Shown here one piece after another: positions 11,587 to 21,739 of a DNA stretch of 64,000 bases (the stretch's first letter is position 1; each line of letters starts with the position of its first letter). This DNA comes from Candidula unifasciata (lineage: Eukaryota > Mollusca > Gastropoda > Stylommatophora > Geomitridae). Made by a program: the position numbers and the translations under genes. The notes under the pieces are model-generated. The model was not told the origin of the DNA. It was given only the letters and a program-made list of their open reading frames with translations, and did no database searches. The stretch lies in contig CAJHNH020002079.1 of assembly GCA_905116865.2 (NCBI GenBank), forward strand, positions 463,866-527,865, in the 5' to 3' direction.

Positions 11587-11676
<90 letters not shown>
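11587..11676. repeat. (CA)n-(TA)n-(CA)n compound microsatellite
   Basis: A run of roughly 60 bp of alternating AT flanked on both sides by CA repeats, directly at the 3' tail of a SINE-A copy. The Tyr/Ile and Cys/Val frames across it are artefacts. Confidence 0.95.
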
Positions 11677-11977
11677 AACACACTCATATATCTATCTAGT
11701 GGTTTTTATCATTTGTTACAGTAAATTATAAATACAAAACATTTGGTTTAAATCCCAATAGCTAACAATAACATCATTTAAATAACCAAAGCCAGCTGAT
11801 CAATGTTCTAGTTAAACAGAAGTGAGCCACTAAATGTAACTAAATATCATTTCCACCTCTGGAAGAATAGTTACACTTTACATTCCTCTTTACATTACTA
11901 CATCTCCAACACTTTTCAAAGTCCTTGATAACGGCTAGGGGTCTTTAATGGCTGGATAAGGGGTCAATATCTGGGTA

Positions 11978-12257
11978 CCCCCGTGTGGGTTCCAGGGCCC
12001 TGCTATGGGAAAAACAAGAATAGACCCACCGCCTACCCAAAAGCATGTCGTAAGAGTTGACTAATTGGGAGCTTCCTTCTAAGTCGGAGTGCATCTGCCT
12101 GAGAGGCAAGGAACCAACAGTCTGCATACAGATCTGTCAAACGGATGCACACGCAACACTCAGGTTCTGGAACAGGACTGCAGTCCAGAAGTGGAAGAAG
12201 AACCAGAACTTCCACCGGAGTTCACAGCCGGTGAACGCGAAGAAGAAGAAGAAGAAG
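11978..12257 (+). mobile_element. SINE-C, full length with 12-bp target duplication
   Basis: Flanked by AATATCTGGGTA at 11966-11977 and 12258-12269. It starts CCCCCGTGTGGGTTCC, carries the conserved GTCGGAGTGCATCTGCC and GATGCACACGCAACACTCAG blocks and ends in (GAA)n. The 61.5-kb copy starts at the same position, supporting about 280-288 bp as the usual unit. I do not see a clear pol III A/B box pair, so its RNA origin is open. Confidence 0.9.
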
Positions 12258-12498
12258 AATATCTGGGTAGAATAATCCGAAAAGGTTGAGGCAATCCCTG
12301 AGAGATACTGTCATTGGCAGTGTTAAATGCTAGACCTTCACAAATGTGAGGTCACGACCTGGGGTGAGGTCGCTGGCTATCCTCCTGATTGCTTCAGCTG
12401 TTGAGACAACTCTCTTTAAAAAAATGTAATTGTTTGGTAACAATTTATATTAGCTTAGTTATGAGTTGTAAGTAAAGAACTGATTTTAAAGCCCTCGG

Positions 12499-12600
12499 GA
12501 CATTCACATAAGCACCCTGTCCCCAGCTTCAGCAGCAAACACAGTTCCAATTCCGGTGGTACCACCAGTAACAGTCTGATTATATGTTTGCACCCGCCCT
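12499..12600 (-). mobile_element. LINE RNH-B 3' fragment
   Basis: Reverse-strand copy of the RNH-B terminal block (plus strand ACATTCACATAAGCACC, then AGCTTCAGCAGCAAAC). Confidence 0.55.
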
Positions 12601-12746
12601 GAATGAGTCTAGTAGAACTACGAGGGGGGGATTACAGCAACCTGACGATGTGATCTATGCATTTCAGCTAAAAGGATTCATTTTGTGTGCTTCATTATAT
12701 GTTGATTCAACTCTGTAGTAATGATGATAATGATGAGACAACAGTT

Positions 12747-12840
12747 AGTTGTGTATCCTTTACAGGACGTTGTAGAACCAGTTCGAGTATTTTGTTTCTT
12801 GTTGGCTGTTGTGGTTCTTCTAGGCATAACCCTCCGCAGC
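12747..12840 (-). mobile_element. SINE-B tail fragment
   Basis: Reverse-strand SINE-B 3' end (plus strand GTATCCTTTACAGGACGTTG, then TGTGGTTCTTCTAGGC). Head missing. Confidence 0.6.
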
Positions 12841-12965
12841 GCTGGAGTTGAGTCAAAGAAAACATAAACTATTCTCTGGTCGTATTAGAGTCCAAGATTT
12901 TTACTCTGCATAAAAAAAAGTCAACACAATATGAAGTAAAAGAATTAATTTTCTTCTTCTTCTTC

Positions 12966-13232
12966 AGCAGTCGCCGTGGCCGAGCAGCTAGACGTTCGCC
13001 GCGGATCGGAAGGCCAAGGGTTCACTCCCTGGCAGAGCCGGACTTTTTTCAAATATGACCTTGGCTCCCAGGCCGACCCAGTCTTGAGTGGGTACCGGGT
13101 GTAGTCCTGGGAAGTAAAGACAGCCGGCGTGATGCTGACCACATCACCCATCTTGTGCCGATTGTCTTTAAAAATATATGTCTAGCCCTATATGCCTTAT
13201 GGAGTGGAAAAGGGTCCTTTACTTTACTTTTT
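12966..13232 (+). mobile_element. SINE-A, near full length, inside the RTE-1 tail
   Basis: Clear A box-like GTGGCCGAGCAGCTAGA and B box-like GGTTCACTCCC, then the full SINE-A body and an ACTTTACTTT tail. TTCTTCAG occurs at both junctions and the RTE-1 sequence resumes on the other side, so the SINE inserted into the RTE-1 3' tail. Confidence 0.85.
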
Positions 13233-14054
13233 AAATTTTTTCTTCAGTATTCAGAGCCCTTGAGTTTCACTGTTGCAGGTATCACCCGCTTCCATCCTCT
13301 CTCTGGTTGGCCTTCTCTTTCCAGTTGGTGACACCAAGTGTTTGAAAGTCTGTCTGGATATTATCTCTCCATCATCTTCTCGGTCTGCCTCGTGGTCGAC
13401 GACCATTCATCTCCCTCATGTATACAGTTTTTACTTCTCTGTCATCCAACATTCTTTCAATATGCCCCAACCATTTCAGTCTTTTAGCTCTCATGATGCC
13501 AGTTATCAGTGGTGATTTAAAAAGACTATGAATTTTGTTGTTGCTTCTCACTCTCCATTCACTGCTGTTTGCATCTGTGATGGGTCCACAGGTTTGTCGT
13601 AAGACTCTGAAAACCTGTAATAAGGTTTCATCTCTTTTAGTTGTGCTCCAAGTTTCAGAGCCATATAAAATGACTGGTCTTATCAATGTTTTATATATTT
13701 AGATCGTGGTGTTGCGAAACAGACAATATGACTTTAGCAGATGTTGAAGGGCATAGTATACTTTATTTCCAGATTGTATTCTAGATTGTATTTCTTCTCA
13801 CAGCACGTTGGAGCAGTTGAAGTTTGCACCCAAGGACTTATATGTTTCCGTTTGTTTGATTTTCACATTATCGAGTTGTATGTGGCCGGAGTTTATATCC
13901 TTTCCCTGTCTAGTTATTATCATGTATTCTGTCTTATCTTGACTGATTTCTAGTCCCATTTTCTGAGCTGATTCTTTTAAGACAGTCAGTGTTTTAACAG
14001 TCTCTAATTCATTTTCTCCAACGATATCAATGTCATCAGCGTATCCAAGTATTT

Positions 14055-14370
14055 GGTTATCCTCCGAACAACTGTCCCAAATTATTAAGGCCGAAAATAT
14101 AACCTAACAGGGCCTCAGTCACATGTAAATTGCGGACTTCTGGTGACTATACTGCCACAGCCGAGAGTATCTCCTGCGCCGCTACGCGCAGAGCGGAGCT
14201 AAACTAGATGGCTGGGACTCACGAGCAGCAACTACCGCATCTCCTGCAGCTTCCTTTATTTTATTTGATTATGAAAGTCTGCAAGAAGTCCGCAATTTAT
14301 TTGTGACTGAGGCCCTGTTAGTATATATTTTCGCCCTCCATAATTTGGGACCGTTATTCGGAGGATAGTT
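14055..14370. mobile_element. MITE-1, 316 bp, 8-bp target duplication
   Basis: Long inverted termini (about 80 bp) starting near GGTTATCCTCCGAA; shared internal blocks are GTCCCAAATTAT and CAGGGCCTCAGTCAC on opposite strands at each end. Flanks AAGTATTT (14047-14054) and AAGTATTC (14371-14378) match 7/8. Removing the insert and one flank joins the RTE-1 frame directly before YADD, an independent check on the boundaries. An 8-bp duplication suggests hAT, P or Merlin-type mobilisation; which one is unknown. No transposase. Confidence 0.85.
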
Positions 14371-14542
14371 AAGTATTCTTGTAGATTCTCCTATAGTACA
14401 CTCTTGTTTCAGTTTCCTTAAAATTTTTTCCAGGGCCAAGTTGAAAAGAAGTAGGGACAGAACATCACCTTGCTTTAAACCAGATGTTTTTTTTTAAAGG
14501 GTCTGACTTTCTCCCTTCAAATATTACTATATTACAAGTGTC

Positions 14543-15188
14543 GGCACTCTTCCGAATACCGGTCCCAAATTATTCACTCCTAAAAAAATCTTATTCAGGG
14601 CCTCAAGAAGTCATTTATTTAGAACTATGGAATAGGAACACTGCGAACTATGCTTCGTGTTATTATATAATTTCATTTGAACCAAACTCTTGAGTCTGCC
14701 GGGTGATAATTCTTTTTCTTTTAACCCTCTTGAAATTGCGGTTGGCACGTTGAGCTGTGGTTTACAGCTAGGCTGCGATATCTGCGCTTTTCGTCCCAAT
14801 ACATCCGATTTCAGCACAGTCATAATTAGTCGCCTTTTACAACATGCTTTTTAGGTGGCAGTGGATCTATTCTATTTTTCCCCTCAAACATGTGGGCCTG
14901 GAACCCACAAGGGAAGAGAGGGTAATGTGAACAATGTAACTACTACTCCCCACTGCGATTTAATGCATCGAAAACTACTCCTCCCTACGGCTCTTAAACA
15001 CTGGATTAAAAACTGCTCCTTCCCACAGCGCTTAGCTCAATGTCTAAACATTGCTATTCATCGAGCAAAAACGGCAGAAGTGATAGCTGATGATGATGGC
15101 CTAAATGTTTTACTACATAACCTCTTGAGGCTCTTCAATGGATGTTTTTCGCTGAGAATAATTTGGGACCGGTATTCGGAAGAGTGCC
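14543..15188. mobile_element. MITE-2, 646 bp, perfect 8-bp target duplication
   Basis: Flanked by CAAGTGTC at 14535-14542 and 15189-15196. The termini are inverted: GGCACTCTTCCGAATACCGG on the left, its exact complement on the right, continuing through TCCCAAATTATTC. The same TTCCGAATA and GTCCCAAATTAT core is in MITE-1, so they are one family. The interior holds a SINE-G copy and no transposase; a 134-codon frame crossing the right end (14855-15259) is not a gene. Confidence 0.88.
14700..14830 (-). mobile_element. SINE-G copy inside MITE-2
   Basis: Reverse-strand match to the block at 5.1 and 31.2 kb (plus strand GTGGTTTACAGCTAGGCTGC, then ATCTGCGCTTTTCG). Its A-rich tail carries GAAAAAGAA. 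It partly explains why MITE-2 is longer than MITE-1. Confidence 0.5.
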
Positions 15189-15240
15189 CAAGTGTCTTCC
15201 ATACACAGTTTGGTCATGGTAATTACCCTCTATTCAAAGA

Positions 15241-16035
15241 ATTAATTTTCGCTAACTAAAAAATTGATGTGCTAGTGTTAGTATAAACTACTGGTAGCAG
15301 CCATTATATAAACAGTGGAAAACAGGATTGTGTATAGTGCATAGTTCAGGTTAGAGGATGAATAGTTTTACTCGGTAACTGTAATATGTTGAACTTTTTT
15401 ATAGTATGGATCAAATAAGATGCGGCAAAATGTTTCAAATATTAAGCCGTGCAAATTTCCGTTTATGTCTGGACAACTCAAATATATTTATAATTAAAAT
15501 TTCCTCAAAATATTTGCAGCGGGAGACGGAGCATCTTATGGGTGTGCACCGATGAATGATTTTGATTCGTAAAACTCGGCATTAAAACGATCTCTTGATT
15601 GCAGTTTAATTTTGATAATAGTTAACGTTTTTCCTGGAAATAATAACGGAAAGTTAGTTAACATTATTGATTCAACTGTTTAAACAAAATGAAGGTGTTT
15701 ACCAGCTAAACGACTGCGAGCACTAACATTCAGTAATTAATTTGCGCTAACTAGCAACAGTCTGTGACAAAATGCCGAGCCTGTTGCCAAGGTCTCGCCG
15801 TTACGTAACGTTTCGAGGGACTGGAATGTTTGCAACTGACGTTCGTTTTATGTGAAACAGACCCTTTCAGGTGACCCAAATAATTAATGTTATTCACCAG
15901 AAGAAATAACTTTAGTTATTAATATCGCCAGCTTCTGTTATTTTTCGGTTAAATGCAGAAGACACAAAACAAATGACCTGATGCAGATGACTTTAAGAGA
16001 AAGACGGCTGATAACCCTCTTTCTTTTAATTTAAA
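15241..16035. other. No gene recognised
   Basis: AT-rich, with a CpG-containing patch at 15.78-15.85 kb. An inverted pair ATAAGATGC / GCATCTTAT lies about 115 bp apart near 15.42 and 15.53 kb. Nothing can be assigned. Confidence 0.45.
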
Positions 16036-16041
16036 CCTTAC

Positions 16042-16230
16042 CATTTTCCGCAGGGTCGCCTTTTTTCGCTGTTGCTGCATTGCCCATATCCCGTCGACTG
16101 CTACAATCACACCTCCGATTGTGGAATTAATCAAATTATCATACGCCGGGCAGAAAAACCACAACAAAATGCAGCTATATCCAATATATGTCTGCCCACC
16201 AGCGAGACACGACCCGCACACAGAAGCAGA
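16042..16230 (-). CDS. Candidate coding exon, hydrophobic peptide (unassigned)
   Basis: A 63-codon minus-strand window is open between TAG at 16231-16233 and a GTAAGG donor at 16036-16041. The peptide has a Cys-rich start (VCGSCLAGG), a hydrophobic segment (YSCILLWFF and following), then a basic end (QQQRKKATLRKM). There is no ATG in the window, so it would have to be an internal exon; the presumed acceptor (TTGTAG) has a weak pyrimidine tract. I do not recognise the family, and chance is a real alternative. Confidence 0.22.
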
Positions 16231-16734
16231 CTACAACACACTATGTTTGGATAATTAGAGTAACCCAGGTCAACTACAACATGTTAATGCACTTCGATTA
16301 AAACTATCCAAAACGAATACAAAAGAAGCTCAAGTGCATAGAATAAGTTATTTGTACGTTTGCAAGCAGAGGCTAGCCTATGAAAGCCGAATAAAACCAT
16401 TCGTCGCGGATGAGAAAACCTGAATTATTTCTCCACGCGAATGCTGCAGGTTGTTCGAGCAGCGCGCGGTGTACTGTGGGTATAAACACTGGCTGGTGCG
16501 CAATGATCAGCTGGGCGCCAGCAGGCGACGGACGATCCACTGACCCAGTTTCCACAACACGTTTAAGGATCGTATACACAAGACACACACCAGGCGGGGT
16601 CGGTGGGGAAATATGGATTTCTGTTTCCCAGGTTGGTGCGATGTGGAATGTGCGATAGAAAGAGAGTGAAAGGCAGAGAACGAACGAGGTGTATTTCAAA
16701 ACACAGAGAGAACATACGACGTGTATTTTAAAAG

Positions 16735-16739
16735 ACACA

Positions 16740-16799
<60 letters not shown>

Positions 16800-16963
16800 T
16801 AGAGAGATAGAGAGAGTGAGGGAGAGAGGACGAACATAGTTTATTTTAACAAAGTCACAAACTTGGTAAGCAGGCCCGGAAAGAGAGAACGAGAAAAGGG
16901 AAGGGAGAATGAATTCACTTAAAACATACTGTGACTATAAAGGTCAATGACTTGAAATGGTAA

Positions 16964-17035
<72 letters not shown>

Positions 17036-17131
17036 GAACGAAGCTTATTTTAAAGGGGCACAAACTCGGCTTCAGGTCCGTCTTACATAACTCCTTCGAA
17101 ACACGCATCTTTCATAAGGCAACTGTATTTG

Positions 17132-17219
<88 letters not shown>

Positions 17220-17221
17220 CA
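16735..17221. repeat. Cluster of (AC)n, (AG)n and (ACAG)n tracts
   Basis: (AC)n at 16735-16757 running into (AG)n to about 16820, a second (AG)n at 16969-17034, and (ACAG)n at about 17135-17220. Between them a block near ACGAACGAAGCTTATTTTAA recurs (16.83, 17.04 and 32.28 kb). Ser/Leu and Cys/Val frames here are artefacts. Confidence 0.9.
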
Positions 17222-17639
17222 GACTGATTGAAAAGGACAGAGAGATAGAAAGATTCAAAACTTCCGACCGAAGATTTTGTCAATGACGACCCAATGACCC
17301 GGTTTCCACAAGTTTATGATGACATATATATTGGACACGACTGTTTGTGGAAAATATGGATTTCTTCCTGGTTGATGTAATGTGCAATTTGTCAGGAAAA
17401 GGATGCGGGGAAAAAAGTGGGTGGGGATAAATTCATTAAAAGCAAACTATGCGGAAGATTTGAAGTGGGGAAAGACAGATATTGAGGAAAGTGGCAGAGA
17501 AAGAACGTGCACACATACAACCAAAAATATCTTCTACTGAAGTCTTGATCAATGATTGAAACAAGAACTAGATTTAAAATTTATCCAGAGAGAGAGAGAT
17601 GGGGAGGGGGTTAAATAGTTTACGGTGGAGGAGATGAGT

Positions 17640-17886
17640 AGATGTGACAGGCGAGTAATGGTTGACTTTGTTGCAGCTGCAATAGGGAAATGACGATTAC
17701 ATGGTTTTTGGTCAACCGAAAACCCACCTCGGCGAGAGACATTTCGCGAATGACGCAGAAGTTGAATGTGAAGTGAAAATGTGTTATAGAAAACAGAGTA
17801 GGCAGTTCTATGCAGCAGGTTTGGCAGGACTGATAAAACGATTGGACAAGTGCATCAATGTTGGTGGGAATTATGTTGAAAAGTAA
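17640..17886 (+). pseudogene. Mariner-type transposase C-terminal remnant
   Basis: A 61-codon frame (17701-17886) reads through FANDAEVECEV and then FYAAGLAGLIKRLDKCINVG ending NYVEK. This matches the C-terminal pattern of Tc1/mariner (IS630 superfamily) transposases, RFADDEEV...FYA.G...LVKRWDKCI...G.YVEK. The DNA-binding domain and the catalytic DDE/D residues are upstream in the complete protein and are absent, so it is a dead fragment. A SINE-A inserted just downstream. Confidence 0.75.
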
Positions 17887-17938
17887 AGAAATAGTGAATT
17901 TGTAAAAAATAAACGGTTTTCAAGTTGTTATCGTCTTT

Positions 17939-18214
17939 TAAAAAAAGTCCCTTTTCCACGCCTTTTAGGCGTATTGGGGATACAGGGCTAGACCTAAAGT
18001 TTTATAGCCCAATCGAAACTTGGTGGGTGATGTGGTCAGCATCACGCCGGTCGCCTTTCTTTCCAGGACTGCACCTGGTACCCACTCAAGGCTGGGTCGG
18101 CTTAGGAGTCAAGGTCATTTTTTAAGGGACAAAAGTCCGGCTCTGTCAGAAATCGAACCCACGACCTTCCGATCAGTAGGCGGGCGTCTAGCCACCAAAG
18201 CCACGGCTACTCAA
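17939..18214 (-). mobile_element. SINE-A, full length with 13-bp target duplication
   Basis: TGTTATCGTCTTT flanks the element at 17926-17938 and 18215-18227. The minus strand starts with the tRNA-like head (GTAGCCGTGGCTTTGGTGGC) and the B box-like GGGTTCGATTTC, followed by the standard body. Confidence 0.92.
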
Positions 18215-18457
18215 TGTTATCGTCTTTAGTTTAACAAGCATGTGTGACTTACTTATTGACTTCATCATCAGCTCTCGTTATGCCTAGTGGCACAGGAGGC
18301 TTCAGAGAGGACTGTCCATGCTTTCCTGTCCTGTGCAATCTTGAGTGCAATTTTCCATGTCAAAGATGCCGCACTCAGGTCACTTTCCGTTGTTCGTCTC
18401 CATGTTGTTTGGGCTCACACTTATTGACTTACCCTCGTATATGTCTGGATATGAAGT

Positions 18458-18693
18458 TAGGTTAGTTGCGTATCCTTTACAGGGCGTTGCAGAACCAACC
18501 CCAGCAACCCCTGGCTGTTGTGTGGTTTGTCTAGGCTAATTTACGTCCAGTAGTGTGCCATTGCTTCTGGAGGTCGGCTCCCTGATACCACTGTCGAAAC
18601 CAAACCAAGACGCATAGCCCGCAGCTGGGATCGAACCCGGCACCCCGGTATTACGAAGCGTTCGCATCGACTTAGCCAGAGAGCCGACACGGA
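18458..18693 (-). mobile_element. SINE-B, full length
   Basis: Minus strand: GTCGGCTCTCTGGCTAAGTC (A-box region), then CCGGGTTCGATCCCAGC (B box), then the SINE-B body and tail. Short flanking repeat ATGAAGT at 18451-18457 and 18694-18700. Confidence 0.88.
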
Positions 18694-19019
18694 ATGAAGT
18701 ACCCCAGTTAATATTACCATCCGACAACAGGAACTAAAGTACCAGGTGGGACAGGGTCGGTTCAATCTACAGCTGCATAAGGCACGAGAAGCTCACAAAA
18801 GCATGCCATGCCAGGTACGGTGACAAGCATGTATCTGAAAGAGTTGAAGCATGTTTGCTGAGGGGCAGTGGGTCGATTCTTTCCCCTAGCAGAAAAACGT
18901 GGCGCAGGGACTCACATAGGAAACTAACCTATCAATGACAGAAGAGAAGATATCAATGACAGAAGAGAAGAGATCACTGTATGAAGACACATATAGAACT
19001 GACTGCAGTCCAGCAGTGA

Positions 19020-19260
19020 ACGAGAATTCGGGAGTGGCGAAGTGGTCAATCCATTTTCCTCGCGTCTGAATGTCGTGGGTTCGTTTCATGGCTGCGTTGC
19101 TCGGTTCACGAGTGCATTTTCACGAAGATCCATGGGATCGTCGCTGGAGCTATGGTATTCATGGTTTGTGCGATGTTCTCTCAGTGGGTAGCCGTTTTGC
19201 AGAGACAGAGAGAGGCCGAACTATATAGGATAAAAGCCTGTGCAATGAAGTCGATCATTT
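19020..19260 (+). mobile_element. tRNA-like SINE head, separate family
   Basis: A box-like GTGGCGAAGTGGTCAA followed at tRNA spacing by B box-like GGGTTCGTTTCA, then a unique body ending near CAATGAAGTCGATC. It is not the body of SINE-A, B, D or E. Confidence 0.5.
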
Positions 19261-19289
19261 CGACTATAACCTTTAAACTTTAATAACAA

Positions 19290-19375
19290 GAATTATTAAA
19301 TACAACACGGGGATTAAACCCGGAACCTCTAGCACTCGAGGCAGACACCGTGACTCGAGACCACGCAGCTCCCAA
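19290..19375 (-). mobile_element. SINE-D head fragment
   Basis: Minus strand GCGTGGTCTCGAGTCACGG then GGTTCCGGGTTTAATCCCC: the tRNA-like head of SINE-D with a recognisable B box. The body is missing. Confidence 0.65.
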
Positions 19376-19410
19376 AACTCAAAGGAGGGGAACAGAAAAG
19401 ACGCGCACAA

Positions 19411-19413
<3 letters not shown>

Positions 19414-19461
<48 letters not shown>
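19414..19461. repeat. (AC)n microsatellite
   Basis: Uninterrupted AC dinucleotide run of about 48 bp. Confidence 0.97.
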
Positions 19462-19463
<2 letters not shown>

Positions 19464-19622
19464 GTTAGTGGTTTGAAACCATTTATAAATTCTATAAACG
19501 CTCAACCACTAGTCGTAGTATACAGCTGTGTGCGTCTCTTTCAACTCTCTGTTTAGCTTTCTACAGTACGTTCCCGAAGTCATGCCGAACTATAAAAATG
19601 TGTAACTCAGTACCCGTTATGT

Positions 19623-19855
19623 TTTAGTTGCGTATCCTTAACAGGGAGTTGCAGAACCAACCCCAGCAGCCCCTGGCTGTTGTGTGATTTCTCTAGGCAA
19701 ATTTACGTGGAGTAGTTTGCCATTGCTATCTGGACGGTCAGCCCTCTGATACCACTGTCGAAACCAACACAAGGCGCATGGCCCACTGCTGGGATCGAAC
19801 CCGGCACTCCGGCATTACGAAGCGTTGGCATCGACTTAGCCACAAAGCCGACTAA
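19623..19855 (-). mobile_element. SINE-B, full length with 9-bp target duplication
   Basis: CCGTTATGT lies at 19614-19622 and 19856-19864. The minus strand has the head (GTCGGCTTTGTGGCTAAGTC), the B box GGGTTCGATCCC and a body close to the 18.5-kb copy. Confidence 0.9.
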
Positions 19856-19869
19856 CCGTTATGTGTACG

Positions 19870-20870
19870 TTGCTGAAATCTGGCATGCAGCTTGTTAATA
19901 ATAATGTCCTTGTAAGCTTTTTTTTTTTAATGTAAGTAAACATTTAATTTATATTTTGCCTTCTTTGCAGCAAATGAAAAACAGACATCGATTCAAAGGC
20001 AAACAATCAGCATGCTTACAGTAACTTGAGTAAGAAGAACTTTTCAAAACGTCAAATTGCACGTTTCATAGGTATTTCACTCTTGAGTAGTCATTTACAA
20101 CAGTTTCCTCTCGTGAGTTGTTAGACGAACAAAACTTTTCACTGTATGCCCTATAGGCTATCAAAATAATCCTCATACATGGCTGCATATGTGAACTGTT
20201 TACCAGACAATGTCCATGCAAGCGTCATTTAATGCACATTCTATTTTTTTACGAGTAAAAAATTATTAGTCAATCAAAGATCAAAGAAATTTGCCGCGCT
20301 AAGAAAACAGCAGCACCTGTGAAACTGAAAATTATGAACTCATAAAAACATGGGAAATCTAAAGCCACATACAACAATTCGTGTTGATCCCGTACAGAAG
20401 GTTTCGAGATATTTGTTAAAGTTTAACGTCACGCGTTTTAAACCGTACTATGCTGTGTTGTATTTAGGACTAGTAGTTAACTGTAAGAAAAATTCATTAA
20501 GTAAACCAACTTCCATTCCACAACAGCTGTAGTTGTCATCCCCCCCCCCCCTTTTTTTTCATTCGGATGGCTGTTTCGCTCGCTGATACTTATTGAAGAG
20601 CTGGTTTTATCTATTAATTCCGTGCGTTGACTTTCAGGTTGTCTGAGCTCTGAGAAGAAAGGCCTGATTTTATCAGAAATTGTTGGCGTGGACACTTTCA
20701 GTCTGAATCAGTACTGAAATACAATCCCCGCGGGAACTGTTGCACAGCGCTTCCCTTTGCCCTCTCCATAGACTTAGAAACAACTGTAAGGTGTAAGAAA
20801 CGGGAACGTCATGCTACAGACAGTAAGAAGCATTATATAAAACTTTCTATTAATTACTTGAAAGCTTCGT
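19870..20870. other. No gene recognised
   Basis: AT-rich sequence with poly-T and poly-C runs (about 20539-20560). Only short frames on both strands, none with recognisable content. Confidence 0.55.
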
Positions 20871-20872
20871 GT

Positions 20873-21300
20873 CGTTTACAGGACGTTTCCGACTAACTCC
20901 CGCTCTTTCTGTCCGTCTGTGGTTTCTCTAGGTTTCTTCCTATTTTTCGCGTTCACCAGCTGTAAACTCTGGCGGAAAGTTCTGGTTGTTTATCCGCTTC
21001 TGGACTGCAGTCCCGTTCCAGTACCGGGGTGTTTCGTGTGCATCCGTTTTACAGATCTGACTCATTTGTAGGCAGACTGCTGGTTCCTTGCCTCTCAGGC
21101 AGATGCACTCGGACTTCGAAGGGCCGTTTCTCTAGGCAATTTTACGTTCAGTAGTTTGCCAGTTTACTGGACAGTCAAAGCTACTTAGCATTGTCGAAAT
21201 CAACAGATAGCCTTCTGATTCCAAAACGCCCACAGTTGGAATCGAACCCGCTACTTGGTGATTGCAAATCGGACTGGCAACCCCTAAGCCACAGAGGCTA
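20873..21300 (-). mobile_element. SINE-B copy interrupted by a SINE-C
   Basis: The tail half (20873-20932) and the body/head half (21126-21300) are one SINE-B split at GTTTCTCTAGG. The head retains a GGGTTCGATTCCAAC B box. Frames over it are artefacts. Confidence 0.85.
20933..21125 (-). mobile_element. SINE-C, 5' truncated, nested in SINE-B
   Basis: Flanked by the 11-bp duplication GTTTCTCTAGG at 20922-20932 and 21126-21136. Only the 3' two-thirds are present, so SINE-C insertion can be 5' truncated like LINE insertion. The event postdates the host SINE-B. Confidence 0.9.
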
Positions 21301-21364
21301 GTGACTACAATACGGATAGTTAAAATTAGTATCGAGGTTACAGAAGCTGGCAAAACACGTGTTG

Positions 21365-21680
21365 TTTATATTTAAGTTTATTCGACGGATCAACGTCATG
21401 GTACACGGGTGTAACCCATAAGTGCTCCGTTCTACTTCTAAATCAAGACTGAGTCTGAAGAATCTTAGCGCAGTGCACGAAAAGCACGCAACGGCGAGGA
21501 TCCACTTGCAAACCGGGCAGCGCCATTAGGCGACTCTTTTCGATTGCTAACTGCCAAGAGATTTTTTACCTGGACAAGAACACACACGGGCGTCCGATCT
21601 TACTACACAGAGACCAGGGGGAAGAAGTCCACTTGAAAGAGATCACAGCCTTCACCGGGGCTTTTTTAGGCGGATACCCA
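21365..21680 (-). mobile_element. SINE-D copy
   Basis: On the plus strand the 3' end comes first (CGACGGATCAACGTCATGG), then AACCCATAAGTGCTCCGTTC, GCGCAGTGCACGAA and TTAGGCGACTCTTTTCGATT, matching the 60.5-kb copy up to CAGCCTTCACCGGGGCTT. The tRNA-like head is lost after that point. Confidence 0.8.
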
Positions 21681-21739
21681 ACAGCCCCTGAAGTGTTGTT
21701 TTGTTACTTTCAACCACAAAGTCGATCCCGGGCTACAGC

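Larger units (their letters stand above)
12943..15240 (-). mobile_element. RTE-1, decayed RTE-type LINE with reverse transcriptase, interrupted
   Basis: Read from high to low coordinates, the minus strand shows a GLKQGD-like motif (FKQGDVLS) near 14.46 kb, the catalytic box YADD at 14032-14043, then the conserved LYGSETW region, RLKWLGHIERM, GRRPRGRPRR and WRDNIQTD, ending in a GAA tail. This order is typical of RTE-clade reverse transcriptases. Stops and gaps make it dead. It is interrupted by MITE-1 (14055-14370), MITE-2 (14543-15188) and a SINE-A in its tail (12966-13232). A second copy lies at 37.6-38.3 kb. Confidence 0.85.

Noticed and set aside
14855..15259. 134-codon frame overlapping MITE-2
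   Set aside because: It crosses the MITE right end and its target duplication, and no transposase or other motif is present.
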